DNA of 64,000 nt from Gari tellinella (lineage: Eukaryota; Mollusca; Bivalvia; Cardiida; Psammobiidae). A program made the translations under genes and the position numbers. This document shows, piece after piece, positions 1 through 11,219 of this stretch; position 1 is the stretch's first letter; each line of letters begins with the position of its first letter. The stretch covers positions 32,374,693 through 32,438,692 of the forward strand of contig OV277871.1 of assembly GCA_922989275.2 (NCBI GenBank). The letters run 5' to 3'. A model generated the notes under the pieces. That model ran no database searches. It saw nothing but the letters and a program-made list of their open reading frames with translations, and was not told where the DNA came from.

Positions 1-307
1 GGAACCTATTTAAATTATCTACATTTTCAAATATATTCCATTTTCTACATTGTATGGCTTTACGTTTGCGTACATGTAACAGTTTGGTTTAAACGGGAAC
101 GAATGCCGCCTTATCCAATGTACCTCATATTAGAATCGTATCTAGCGATCAGCGATATAATATGTTTAGCGATATGAAAAAACGCTGATTGTAAAATATA
201 TGTGTAGTTCAACAATACATGAAGTGGCAATCTGTGGGTCCCTTTATTATCATATTTAGCGATATGTTATTGCAGATTCTAAAATGATTCGACCATAGGG
301 GTACATG

Positions 308-551
308 TACAGTGGAGAAAACGTTGTTCTTTCCCGTTTAAACGCAAACGCAAATCGCTAAAATGTAGAAAATTACTATTTTTTGACATTTCCGATTATT
401 TGTTTTAATCTGAGTGGCAAACAGTTTGGAGCCTAACAGTTTGGAGCCTAGGTAACCCGGCGTCTGATCTGGCTCCAAACTGTTTACATTGGAAATAATA
501 GTTTTAGATTAAACGGGTTTATTGGGAAAGAATAACGTTTTCTCCTCTGTA
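308..551 (-). mobile_element. TA-1 MITE, minus, slightly decayed
   Basis: Left end TACAGTGGAGAA followed by the CCCGTTTAAACGC side; right end reads TCCTCTGTA instead of TCCACTGTA. The central hairpin carries an internal repeat of the words CAGTTTGGAGCCTA, so its left arm is disturbed. TA lies at both ends. Confidence 0.88.
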
Positions 552-672
552 TGTATATTTTCCTGTTGCACTAATATTGTTGCTTAAATGTACTCAGCAT
601 CCGATCAGATTAAGTTCTATTTGATACGTCGATTACACTAAAAATTCTAAAATACATCGTACACAGTTTTAA

Positions 673-921
673 CCCTTTAGCCCACAGTCTCCTTCTAGTT
701 TTGAAGACAACAGACAATGCAAAGAGGTTGAAAGTAAAGCTGATGCGCCTTTAAAACCATTCCGCTTTACTTTCAGCATGCTTTGAGCAACCATCTGTTA
801 AGTTATAGAAAATAATTTCTTCATGTTGGTGAATTTCATATCTGTATAAATGTGATCTATTTGTTTCAGTGGAAGAATGTATTTGAGGTGTGAAAAAAAG
901 ACACATCTATGGAGTAATGGG
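673..921. mobile_element. TTAA-type MITE, CCCATTACCCCATAG family
   Basis: TTAA occurs at 669-672 and 922-925. The right end is the CCATTAC(T/C)CCATAG terminus read inverted; the left end, CCCTTTAGCCCACAG, is only loosely related. The interior has the second hairpin type of the window, with arms GAAAGTAAAGC and GCTTTACTTTC at about 731-775. TTAA target duplication is typical of piggyBac-like elements; no transposase is present. Confidence 0.7.
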
Positions 922-997
922 TTAAAGGTTATCCATGTCACAATATACAATGCACTGTTGCGAAAGTAAAATGATTCTGATTATGTAGATGTAGATG

Positions 998-1025
998 TAC
1001 AGTGGAGAAGACGTTTTATTTATGC
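998..1025. mobile_element. TA-1 left-end fragment
   Basis: Only the terminal TACAGTGGAGAAGACG and a few following bases are recognisable, then unrelated sequence. Confidence 0.5.
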
Positions 1026-1154
1026 TTTTTGGTGGATTGCTAGGAAATAGCAGTGGATTATCACTTGATAATTTCACTGTTTCAAGCAGTAGGATTATCG
1101 TCACGCGTGCTTCTTTTGTGAATTGTCCCCGTGGTGCTCCTCAAGAATCGTAGT

Positions 1155-1530
1155 CAATCGTGTCTGATCGTTTAATTCCGGCATCCCGATTTGTCGCGAA
1201 CCATTCTACGGAAGAACACGATTCCAAGATCGGAAGTATCGACGTGTTTCCGGTGACGTCAAATCAACAAATCAGTGACGTCATTGTACGGTAAAATGTC
1301 ACGAAATGGTGTTCGATATAAACATGGGGCTCCACACGGGGTTAAAAATGTACTTTTGCTTTCAATTGACAAACAATTTAGTTCCAAAAACCGTTTAAAA
1401 AAGCATGAACTAAATAGAATAACTGTATTTTATCAGTGAAAGATCTAAATTTAATTCATTCGTGAACATCAGACTGTTATGTTTTCACTCGTGGCTTCGT
1501 ATAACGTCTGATGTTCACTCATGCATTGGG
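1155..1530 (-). repeat. Dispersed repeat G, copy 1
   Basis: Read on the minus strand this stretch matches 62684-62945 at the other end of the window. Shared landmarks are a ~95-bp inverted repeat built on CATCAGAC / GTCTGATGTTCAC around CACGAGT, then TTCAATTGAAAGC-like sequence, and finally ACTTCCGATCTTGGA and TTCTTCCGT. No ORF is shared. Type of element unknown. Confidence 0.6.
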
Positions 1531-1543
1531 TTTGGGTTTTGTA

Positions 1544-1582
1544 TCCGTTTAAACAGATGAGAATAACGTGTTCTCCACTGCA
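1544..1582. mobile_element. TA-1 right-end fragment
   Basis: Carries CCGTTTAAAC and the terminal GAATAACGTGTTCTCCACTG, then unrelated sequence. It directly follows repeat G. Confidence 0.5.
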
Positions 1583-1724
1583 CATGTTTCTTTATGTTGA
1601 GAAGGAAATGATAAAATGTCTTCAGGAGTGAAGGAAAATGCCACTACGGGTGCAAATAGTGTACATCTGGGTTAGACGCGGACCAACGCGACAGGTCAAC
1701 TAGATACAATATGCTTCTCGCTTG

Positions 1725-1986
1725 TACAGTGGAGAAAAAATTATTATTTCCCAATAAACGCGTTTACGCTAAAACTATTATTTCAATTGGAAACAGTTTG
1801 GAGCCAGATCAGACGCCGGGTAACCCGGCGTCTGATCAGGATCCAAACTATTTGCCAGTCAGATCAACATGCATTATCAGAATTGTCCAAAAGTGTTACA
1901 CTTTTCTATGTTTTAGTTCTTTGCATTTGCGTTTCGTTTGCGTTTAAAAGTTTTAAACGGGAAAGAATAGCGGAATATACACTGTA
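1725..1986 (+). mobile_element. TA-1 MITE, plus
   Basis: Complete from TACAGTGG to a weakened right end (ATATACACTGTA). The hairpin stem keeps GATCAGACGCCGGG and its partner CCCGGCGTCTGATC. A short GTTTAAAAGTTTTAAAC duplication sits near the right end. Confidence 0.9.
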
Positions 1987-2059
1987 TGTTCTTCAAACAC
2001 AGAATCTACACCATCTTGTTGATCTGTTACAGATTTTCAATGATGAACATACATTTAGT

Positions 2060-2309
2060 TACAGTGGAGAAAACGTTATTCTTTCCCAATAAACGCGTTT
2101 ACGCTAAAACTATTATTTGCAGTGCAAACAGGTTGGAGCCAGATCAGACGCCGGATAACCCGGCGTCTGATCAGGCTCCAAACTGTTTGCCACCAAGATA
2201 AACATGAAATATCAGAATTGACCAAAAGTTGTTCTTTTCTCCGTTTTAGCGCTTTGCGTTTGCGTACGTTTGCGTTTAAACGGGAAAGAATAACAGATTC
2301 TCCACTGTA
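2060..2309 (+). mobile_element. TA-1 MITE, plus, intact
   Basis: Both ends intact and flanked by TA. Belongs to a subtype whose right terminus reads AACAGATTCTCCACTGTA, and whose GCGTTTGCGTACGTTTGCG repeat replaces the TTTCG form of other copies. Confidence 0.93.
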
Positions 2310-2511
2310 AGCGTTCCTGAATATGAGTCCATTAGAAGTGCATTTGCAGCAGAGTTGAACAGTCTGGTCTGGTTCTGATATTCTATCGCCTTGTTCACTA
2401 ACTTCTCCTTATCATGTTTATTTATGGTCTGCTTCAAGTACATGTATATCGTTTGCGAAAACGTCACGAATCTGTTTTTAATCTTTTTCAATTGAATATA
2501 ATCTAATAAGA

Positions 2512-2586
2512 GTGTCAAGCAGATTGGATCCAGATCAGACGCCGCGTACGCGACGTCTGATCTGGATCCCAACTGTTTGCAAACGT
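2512..2586. repeat. Free-standing hairpin core, GGATCC variant
   Basis: A near-perfect inverted repeat of arms CAGATTGGATCCAGATCAG and CTGATCTGGATCCCAACTG with loop GCCGCGTACGCGACG. It resembles the TA-1 core but has GGATCC stems and no TA-1 ends. The second arm overlaps the start of the tandem duplication at 2572. Confidence 0.7.
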
Positions 2587-3079
2587 TAGCCAAGACGCGT
2601 TAAGTATGGTAAGGGTCAGTTAACACCTAATTCTCGATGTGCGAATCTGCTAAAAACTGCACAGTACTAGAGGAACTCAAATTATTTGAATGTTTTCCTT
2701 GAGCGTGTATCCATATAAAGATATCTCACGTTGGATAAACATGTGACTACTATGGGGGTATTCTCTCACAGTTAACATTTTTGTGCTTAAATAATAATTT
2801 CCATTTTACAAACAGTTTGGAGCCGGAACATTTGCCTTGAAACCCTTCGCCTGGCCAAAATGTTTGCCACTCAGATTAAAATGCATTGTCAAAGTATCAA
2901 AAAGATGTTCTTGTCTACACTTTATTGCATTACTATATGAAATGGACTTATGTTTAAAAATGCATTTTAAAGCAAAGGTCTATAACGGTATATTTTATCA
3001 AAAATATGCATTGTATGCAAAATAGTTGCAGTGAAGTCAAAAAATTATTTTCCGTTTATAGATGCTGCGAGTACAATGA

Positions 3080-3381
3080 CTATCTTTAAACTGCTTGACA
3101 CTCATTTTGATCATTGAGCCATCTTGCCTGCATTATTGAGCACTGCTAACATATGGCGCAATCAAATGCAGCCGCAGTACCGGCTCAAACCCTTCACAGG
3201 TACCCATTTTAACCACTGGGTGGAGAGGAGCAATTCGCGGTACATGTGTTGCTCAAGAACATTCCTGTACATCATCGAGGATTCAGAAAAAATCCCCTAG
3301 TCAGACCGCTGGTCCGGCGGGGATCGAACTCACGACCCCGGGTACCGTAGTCCAATGTGTTACAACTGGACTTCTGCCACC
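3080..3381 (-). repeat. tRNA-derived SINE-like element, minus
   Basis: On the minus strand the head (about 3381-3300) shows an A-box-like segment around AGTCCAGTTGTAACACATTGG and a B-box-like GAGTTCGATCCCCG. The body continues leftwards with a ATGGGTACCTGTGAAGGG block and CTCAATAATGC. The copy lies inside the segment that is missing from the paralogous duplication copy, which supports a later insertion. Confidence 0.55.
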
Positions 3382-3424
3382 GGTAAACGCGTTTACTGGG
3401 AAAGAATAACGTTTTCTCCACTGT
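3382..3424. mobile_element. TA-1 right-end fragment
   Basis: GTAAACGCGTTTACTGGG followed by GAATAACGTTTTCTCCACTGTA. It abuts the SINE-like element. Confidence 0.7.
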
Positions 3425-3521
3425 AAGCGAGGTATGTCATCGATGTTCAATTGTAGTAAAATGGATAAGTGAGACTTACATGTAGGTTACTTCGAGATGT
3501 TTTGGCGGTTTCTATTACAAT

Positions 3522-3722
3522 TGAGAATACGTTCTTTCTAGGTCCCTCCATAACGTGTTTATCTTTTAATTAATTTCTCAATTCAGGCTCCATACTGTTT
3601 GCCACTCAGATAAACATGAAAATTCAAAATTGTCGTAATGTTTTGCTTTTCTGCGTTTCATTGCAATGCGTTTGCGTTTCTTTTGCGTGCTAACGGGGAA
3701 GAATGACGTCTTCTCCACTGTA
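3522..3722 (+). mobile_element. Decayed TA-1 MITE, plus, core mostly deleted
   Basis: The left end is only TGAGAATACGTTCTTTCT; the right end is intact (TTCTCCACTGTA). Only the second half of the hairpin (GGCTCCATACTGTTTGCC) remains. The paralogue at 11573-11824 still has both hairpin arms, so the deletion post-dates the duplication. Confidence 0.75.
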
Positions 3723-3765
3723 CATGTACCAAGTGCTATACATTTTAATCAAACTATTTTAACTG

Positions 3766-3918
3766 TTTGCAAACGTTAGCCAAGTCGCGTTCATTATGGT
3801 AAGGGTGAGTCAACACATAATTCTCGATGTGCGAATCAGCTAAAACTGCTCGGTACAAATAGAGGAAATAATGTGTATCCATAAAAAGATATCTCACGTT
3901 GAATAAACATGTGACTGG
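3766..3918 (+). repeat. Tandem segmental duplication, unit 2, left part
   Basis: Begins directly after unit 1 and repeats its opening words (GCAAACGTTAGCCAAG, ATTCTCGATGTGCGAATC, AGATATCTCACGTTG, AACATGTGACT). It breaks off where unit 1 continues into GGGGTATTCTCTCACAG; that continuation is found at 11215. Confidence 0.8.
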
Positions 3919-4347
3919 GCATTATAAAAAAATGTCCAAATTAAAACTTTGGAAAAACTAAAAAAAATCAACATTGTTATAGGTGATGTTATAATTAATT
4001 ACTGGCAAAACAACAATTTTCAAGCACGAAATTTAAAATTTGGGATTTTCATCAAAGGTTTGAGAATTTATGGACGGAAACAATGAGATATACCATGAAG
4101 ATATTCCGTGATGTTACCATTTTATTTTCGTGTTGTTTTAAAAGAAATATTCTAAGTACAATTCTAACACACCTCTCCCACACCCCTATATAAGCGAAGA
4201 AGGACCGTCTCAGTGTACGAATTTTCAGTAGAACACTCACGCGCTAAACGTTCTAACGTGACGTCATTTGGCTTCAAAAGTGCGTACGCCAACAAATGTA
4301 GCGCCGTTGCTTCGGTGCAAATTTCGGTTAAATTATGTGTTAGAATC

Positions 4348-4518
4348 GAAATAAAAAATTCATACCAGTGTTCTATCTAACAATCGAACACTGGTAGTCG
4401 TTGAGATGCTTGTAATTAAATCACTCGGCCTAAAGGCCTCGTGATTAAATTACTACGCATATCAACTCCTACCAGTGTTCGATTGCACGATAGAACACTG
4501 GTATGAATTTTTTATTTC
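4348..4518. repeat. 171-bp palindromic element
   Basis: Ends GAAATAAAAAATTCATACCA and the exact inverse; each half contains its own smaller inverted repeat (ACCAGTGTTC ... GAACACTGGT). The centre is CGGCCTAAAGGCCTCG. It looks like a MITE or fold-back; no target duplication is certain. Confidence 0.75.
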
Positions 4519-4524
4519 TTAAAC

Positions 4525-5629
4525 AATATCTGATAGATTGTCATTCATAAATACTCTAACTATACACAAAGTGGCAAAATATATCCTAGAAATATGTTTA
4601 TGCTGATACGCCGATTTAAAAATGAATAACTAAAAAAAAAACGGAACTTGAACCTTTTAACATTTAATCATGTGACGTCACACAGAAAGTTTGGTTAATT
4701 TCAATTGTTATTGAGCACTATCTTATAAATAAGTCAGTACAATTAAAGAATTAAAAGAACTGCCTTTGCAAAATAATTCTTGAATTTAAGTACCAGTAAC
4801 AGCAGAGAAATTGTAGTAATATCATATACATGTACCAATAGTAACAGCACTGACTTTAAATACCGTCATCATATACCTTAAAGGGTGCGTTTTTACTGAC
4901 AAAATACATTCCTTTGCCATAAATCACTACCCAGATTGTTTTTTACAAGACCATTATTTCCAAAATACATAGTTGTGATTTGGTAGTGTTATCAATTTAA
5001 GGTACAATCTGTTCGGAACATATCTAATTAAAAATAACTTTAGTAACAGTATAGATAATCAAGTAACAGGATGGAATTTAATGACTGTATTAGATAAGTT
5101 GGACATGCTTGTATTATATAAAACGCACGCCGTTTATAATAAAACTCTATCCATTTATTTGCCACAACCTTTCTAGTCCATCTAACACAGTGTAGTTTTA
5201 CAGTGCTATATTCTCAATATGCAATTTGATTCGAAACAAAGTAAATGAAAACCATCAGTAACAGCACTGAAATAACAAGTAACAGCATAGACTTTGTAAA
5301 CTAGATATCAACCATATTGGACGACACATTATGACTAACAACCTATGTTTTTGCTACAAAAATGTTATCTTGTTTGGTTCACACAGCTCATGCTTTCCAT
5401 ATACATATACAGTTGAATAAAGTATGTTCTGTTCTGTTCATGTAACACTTCGTGGTTACGCACATGTCAAGATGCACGTCTATCTGAATAGCTTTAGTAA
5501 CAAGAACAGAGAATGAATAACAACTCAGAATATATTAGCAATATCAAACCAATTAGACAGCCTATCATTCATAGCAATAACAAGAGATTGTTATCAAATG
5601 CCATCTAGCTTGTTTGATATAGTCAATGG
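4525..5629. other. Non-coding stretch with GTAACAGCAC motifs
   Basis: No gene seen. GTAACAGCA-type words occur at 4796, 4841, 5258 and 5279, with weaker ones at 5043 and 5063, all in this orientation. A LINE-tail-like AATAAAGTATGTTCTGTTCTGTTC lies near 5417-5440. Confidence 0.6.
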
Positions 5630-6540
5630 TTCCATAAAGGAACATTCTGCTATACTTTATACCCACTTCAAATGGTCACATATCTTCAACTTTAGAAACA
5701 AGCTATAATGAAGTCAAGGGTTACTTTGTGGGAAAAGCACACGTTTGCAAAACCATTACTCCTTATACTCACTATACAGTCATGAATATTTATCAAATCA
5801 AACATTTTCTATGCTCTAAAAGTCGATAACCTAAAGCTTTAAGCTTAAACTTAAGGTACTATCTAGTTTACTTTAAACCCGCTTTAATTGGCCACTTATC
5901 GCCAATACTTGGCACTGGCTACAGGTTTTTTTCAGTCATTAATATATATATTGTATCAGGTTGTAGCTTTACACTTTAAGCTTAGGTCAGACTGAACGTA
6001 AAATAGTATGCGCCCTAATGCGCATTATGTCTTACTTTAAACCCTCTGTAAGTGGTCACATATCAACTTGCTATTGGACTATTGTTTATACAATCATGAA
6101 TATGTATTGCGATAAGTATTTTCAATATTAAAGCATATCAAGTGTTTTAGATACTGTAAATATGATAGCTGAAAGCCCTAAACTTAAAGCCGGCTGAAAG
6201 TACAGCAGAACGCACCTACAGGTACATTTTGCATTATTTCAGCCTGCTTTAAGCGGTCACTTATCTTCACAGCTAGGACCTGGCTATGGGCTTAGTATAG
6301 TCTATACAGTCTTAAAAATATATCAAACAAATATTGTCGATACTGTAACACTTCGTAGCTTACATTTCTAATATTAAAGCTGGCTGAAAGTGAAGCAGAA
6401 CACGCCTTAAGACGCATTCTGTTTTACTCAAAACCCATTTTGAGTGGTCACCTATCTTCACTGCTTGGTAATAGATAATGGTTAATACAGTTTGTTATAC
6501 ATGTAGCAGAAAATGAAGAGCTTTAACTATTGCTACTGTT
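5630..6540. repeat. Tandem field of ~160-215 bp hairpin-derived units
   Basis: Units are marked by a GGTCAC(C/A)TATC-like word near 5674, 5890, 6053, 6255 and 6446, each preceded by a decayed GCATTCTG...CTTTAAACCC block. Those blocks match one arm of the TTAA-type hairpin (AAAGCAGGCTGAAAG / CTTTCAGCCTGCTTT) seen at 48332, 52476 and 58857. Probably a local amplification of such an element. Confidence 0.55.
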
Positions 6541-6589
6541 TGCTGACCTCAACCAAGTGAGCGGGGGTGCTTATGCGTTACTTCCGGCG

Positions 6590-7043
6590 TCGGCGTCCTG
6601 ACTGGATATCATAAACAATAAGGGCTAGGTCTATGGATTCGCCTTAATGAGTACAGTATTCTAAAAAGTATTTAGTAACCTTGACCTTTCACCTTGGCCT
6701 CTTGGGTCAGTCAACGTTAAGATATTGCGTCAAAGTCTGTTGCATAACAACTGCCCATAGGGCCACTAAACTCCATATGCTGATGCGTCTCAGTGAGTAT
6801 TCCTCTATGTACCGTAGTTTTATGACTTTGACCTCTGACCTTGACCTCTAGGGACAACTTTACGGTTTATCGTTAAAGTCTGTTTTGAGAAAACGACTGC
6901 AAGTACGGTCACGAAACGTCATATGCTGATGCGCCTTAATGAGACGACCTAGATACACTGCAGTTTGGTGACATTGACCTTTGACCTCTAGGGTCAACGT
7001 TAATGTTTTGAATAAAAGTCAGTTCTGGTATAACTACTGTATA
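6590..7043. repeat. ~140-bp tandem repeat rich in GACCTTTGACCT words
   Basis: About three units, each with (A/G)TGCTGATGCG, TTGACCTTTGACCTCTAGGG-like and GTCAACGTTAA blocks; the landmark GCTGATGCG recurs about 142 bp apart near 6778 and 6919. The last unit is cut by the element at 7044 and continues after 9368. Confidence 0.65.
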
Positions 7044-9364
7044 TGGGCCATTTTCAAAAAATGTACATATTTCATGGGGGGAACTTGCAAAAATTAAAAA
7101 TGTACATAGTAACGTTTTATGTGCTTTATAAGCTTGTTTCAGCTTTCAAGAAACACGACAACTGCAAACAACAACACACATAACTCAGAAAACTATTAGG
7201 TTTTACTAAGCAAATGTTTTGTTGGATATCACTGTACATTGTGTAACCTATGAAAATAAATGGGTATTTTTGAAAAAATAAAGTTTACTATTACACCTTA
7301 TACCTATCATAGGGTCTCAGCCTGTATGATCCACACCATGTTTTAAGTTGGCTAATTTTTATTCAAATCCCAATCTATTGCATGTACATTTTCTTTGTAT
7401 CAGACACTACAGTACAGACAAAAGTATGATGTTTTATTTCATTACTAATTTCTGAATCAAACATTCAAGTCAGTATATCCCGTTCCAGATACAATACATT
7501 ATAAGGAAAGCTGTAATCAGAATCTTGAAAATAAATTGCCATACACCAAAGCCATGCAGTTCAATATGTTGTGGTAACACCATGGACATCATAAATGTAA
7601 CACAATGGACAGTAAAGTAACACAATGGACTTCAAACCAAAATCGTTTCGTTTGAACATTTCTATAACTTAAATAAGCTAAATGACTACGAAGGTATCAT
7701 TTATAGACATAGTTGCGCAGTGACAAGATAAAATTTGCATAATACTATGATAAGTCCCTGAGATAATTTGGTATGATTTCTTTGTAAGTAACACAAATGA
7801 CCTGAGATATAACTACATGGACATTATTAGGCAAACTTGAGGAAAAAAGTTCTTGAGACATACTATTGTCGAAGTTACACAGTTAACTATTATATTACAT
7901 AGCAGCTCTATTTTACTCATTATATTACAATTAACTAATAACCACGAAAGAACTTGTTTATTGTAGATAATTTGGCAGTCCTATATGTAACCTCATGTCA
8001 TTTGTGTTACTGTCCCATGAAATGTGTTTGAATAATATAGCGAAGTCACATTTAATACAGTGCACTATTAACACTGAAATCGGTTATATCTGTGAATCGT
8101 GTTGTCTTAATGCTATAAGGATTAAGGTCATTCGAGACACTATATCAATTGATTATCCAGTGCATAACTGCAATATAGTAATTTGTGTTACACAGAATTT
8201 CATATTCTTACACACAAGGAAGTTGAATATTTGCCAGCATTCAACTTATGCATATTTAAATACCCAGAGCACTGATTTATATTTTTCTTATTTGGATCAA
8301 TCACTAATGCATCTATTTGTGTATATGAATATGCATTTGTGTAAGTTTGTCCCTAGTGTTACCAGATCATGTCACTTGTGTTACAATTTGTGTGTAATCA
8401 GATCATGTCATTTGTGTTACCATTTTGCATGTCACTGCCACAAAGAATATCATCACACATTTTGTTAACCCTAATACTTGTATAGTGAAACAAATTTAAG
8501 ATTTCTACTTATCTAACCCAAGTTTGAAATTTTTCATGCATTTCCGAAGAATAAATCAATAAACATCTTTAGATGTCTTTCAACAACCCAAACCTGTCCA
8601 TGTTGTTACGTAACACAAAGGACAGTAACACCAAGGATATATTCCATCTAAGTTAGAATCATTTCATAAAATGATTGATCCCTAGCAGCACATTTATTTG
8701 AAGAAAACATCAGCACACTGTGATAGTACAGTTATTGCATTTACAACAACCATAAGTCGCCAAAATGTCTTTGAACATACAGTAACAACATAGACATAGA
8801 AAAAATATATTATCTTTTTCATAGATACTTTTTGATAAATATTTTCAAAAATTAAAAATGCCGCCTCATGGTTGCCATTTTTTTGAAATCACAAGAAGCG
8901 ATGTCATAAGGAAAGGCTGCTAAAACATATTTTTGACATAATCATAACTATTACAACTCCTATAGATCAAATGGTAACACCATGGACACGGCGGTAAGTT
9001 ACATATTTTGAAAGTTATTTTTCAGTACTTTTATCGCAGATGAAGGTCAAATAATGATTTTAGCATAAAAGTATAACTGGAAACAACATATTGGTGTAGT
9101 AAGCAGTATTTAAACTGCATAGAACTGACCCTAATCTCTTGCACAACATAAACTTCCGGCGAAGTCACAACATAATATAGCGTTTAAGGAGCTATTACAA
9201 TGTTATTTCCATTTATATTAAGGTGTGAACAACATGTACTAGTTGCTGGTTTTACTGTATCTGCTAACTCTGATAAGATGGAAACATAAAACTTTGTAAA
9301 ATGGACAAACAGGCTTTTGAAAATATGTATCACTGAATTATGTACTTTTTTTGAAAATGGCCCA
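7044..9364. mobile_element. 2,321-bp non-autonomous DNA element, TATA target duplication
   Basis: Terminal inverted repeats TGGGCCATTTTCAAAAAA(T/A)GTACATA(T/A)TTCA (about 31 bp, split here by two differences) lie at both ends, with TATA at 7040-7043 and 9365-9368. The insertion splits a tandem-repeat unit, so the empty site can be read from neighbouring units. Inside are many copies of GTAACAC(A/C)ATGGAC (7573, 7597, 7617, 8610, 8973) and their inverses. The longest ORF, 7995-8468, is made partly of those motifs and resembles no transposase. Superfamily not assigned. Confidence 0.75.
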
Positions 9365-9368
9365 TATA

Positions 9369-10620
9369 GGGTCAGGAAAGGTGCATTGCAGTTTGGTGAC
9401 CTTGTCTATATTATTTGGTTAAGTGACTTTTTGACAGCATCTTCATGATGGTTTATCCTTTCAAAATTTGCAGGGGGTGGGCTTTGTGATCTATGATTAC
9501 CCGTTCTGGTTTAAATAAGTATAGATCTGCTTTAAAGGATTATTCTTTTTAATGTTCTGGATTTCTCTGCCGTCACTTGGCATGTTGTGTGCTGTTATCC
9601 AAAATGTTCTGTGTCGTTACCTCTGTGTGTTCTATATTTGAAATATGTTGCGTATTATTACTGACTGTTTTTGTTGTGAAATTAAAAATGAAAACGAAGA
9701 ACTACCACTGTAGCTACTTGCCTCTGTTCATCTAGATCTACTTTGAGAAATCTTTTATCTAATCCAATAAATGTCTGTGCTGTTACAAGGCATGTTCTGT
9801 GATGTTGCCTAGTATGTTCCGTGCTGTTACCAAAAATGATATAATATATCGCTTGTATCGTTTTTCATGTTGTTTTCTTTTTCTGCTGTTAATTCTGATA
9901 TTGTTACACAACAAAATACTCCTTCAATAAAAATAAACCAATACAACTGATCTAAACCGATCTTAGCAAATGCTTTGTCTAGATAAATGTATTTTCTGTA
10001 CTGTTAGTTTCAATGTTCTGTGCTGTAACCAACCATCGCTTGGTACATATATGATTTTGTGTTTAATGCTATTCAGCCAACTGATAAAGTATGGTTCTCA
10101 ATAACAATCGAGAATGGCTTTTCTTGTAGTCATGTGTATTTGTAACACTATATCCACGTTAAAACTTTAAGCTAAATCAATACAATTTTTATCTTGTTAC
10201 GTTTCTTTTTCCATGCCGTTACTAACAATATATAATTGACAGCTTATGTGTTTACAATGTTATCACTGATTGTTTAAGTTAGGATTATATTAATAGTAAC
10301 AAACGAACATTAATCGCATCGAGCGATTTTATTATATTGTCCTTTAACTATTTCACGGGGCTTGGATCTGTGCTGTTACCAATTTAAGTCTGTGCTGTTA
10401 CTCTTTTTTTTTCGGTAACAGCACTGAAAGTAACAGCACAGAATAAAATGTACCAGTTAAAGTGCTAAACAGTGATCGACCCCTAAAAGTTTACCGCTTG
10501 TTTAAATTTTAAATTTGTTTCAAGCCATGCCATTTATTTCAAAACTTATGTATTTCTAAACGCACCCATGATCTTTGACACATAAGTAACAGCATGGAAT
10601 GTGTAAGTTGTACGCACGCA
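9369..10620. other. Non-coding stretch with inverted GTGCTGTTAC motifs
   Basis: Opens with the remainder of the ~140-bp tandem unit (to about 9430). From 9588 to 10401 the motif of the left flank recurs in opposite orientation (9776, 9821, 10369, 10391). It ends in a hairpin: GTGCTGTTAC at about 10392 pairs with GTAACAGCAC at 10415 and 10430. No gene seen. Confidence 0.6.
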
Positions 10621-11204
10621 CCCTGCAAAACAAAAGTACCTTCAAATGATCAAACGTTATACGTACGGTGTTTTCGACGTGATCACCATTTTGCTGGATG
10701 TCGTCATGATGATCATTCTGCGCATAATGTTGTGAAAAGGGGAGGCATCATTACTTAATCACAATCTATTCTTCGCGATAACAGAACGGACTAAAACCCT
10801 AGTGACAGATATTCAAGTCGTTATTTCGAAATGAAAAACTGCGGATGGTATTTAATTTGCGTATAAAAGAAAGATGTAAGATATAAACAATGTAAATGTA
10901 GGCCAAAACTAGTACTCAGTTATATTCTTTTCAACAATTGTCGATTTCTGATTAAATTTGTGACTGGGACAACACGTTTTTTCGCACCCCATGTACATCG
11001 AGGGCCGATTTTCACATTCTAAATATAGACCAAAATTAATGTAAATATTAATTATAATTCATGAAGGGTTTTCTCTAAATATGTTAATAAATAAAACTGT
11101 TTTGTTTTATTCCGCTGAACAATGACGCAAGAAAAAACCAGTTAAGTAACAAGGACACGAGTTGAGACATTTTTTTTAAAAATACCCGATTACTGTTAGG
11201 GTGT
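10621..11204. other. Non-coding, nothing recognised
   Basis: AT-rich sequence between the motif field and the resumption of the duplication; no gene or repeat identified by eye. Confidence 0.5.
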
Positions 11205-11219
11205 GTGTATGAGTGGGAG

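Larger units (their letters stand above)
2572..3765 (+). repeat. Tandem segmental duplication, unit 1
   Basis: Starts AACTGTTTGCAAACGTTAGCC and ends just before the same words recur at 3766. Its first ~180 bp match 3766-3918 and the remainder matches 11220-11863. The unit contains a TA-1-derived stretch lacking its core (3522-3722) and a ~410-bp insertion at 3073-3485 absent from the second copy. Confidence 0.8.
3919..11205. mobile_element. ~7.3-kb insertion splitting the tandem duplication
   Basis: The second duplication unit is interrupted here and resumes near 11205-11220. The insertion has no recognisable coding gene. It contains a palindrome (4348-4518), scattered GTAACAGCAC motifs on its left and GTGCTGTTAC motifs on its right, two tandem-repeat fields and a nested 2.3-kb element. 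A poor low-complexity terminal resemblance (GGGCATTATAAAAAAATGTC at 3917 and the inverse of 11166-11187) is the only end similarity seen. Right boundary is uncertain by about 15 bp. It could be one large non-autonomous element or several stacked ones. Confidence 0.55.

Noticed and set aside
1711..2310. Open frames in TA-1 copies (and many similar ones across 28-60 kb)
   Set aside because: They coincide with MITE copies, run through inverted repeats, exist in both orientations and have no start or end context of their own.
7995..8468. 157-residue open frame in the 2.3-kb element
   Set aside because: Its C-terminal half is a translation of repeated GTCATTTGTGTTAC motifs; no transposase or other domain is visible.
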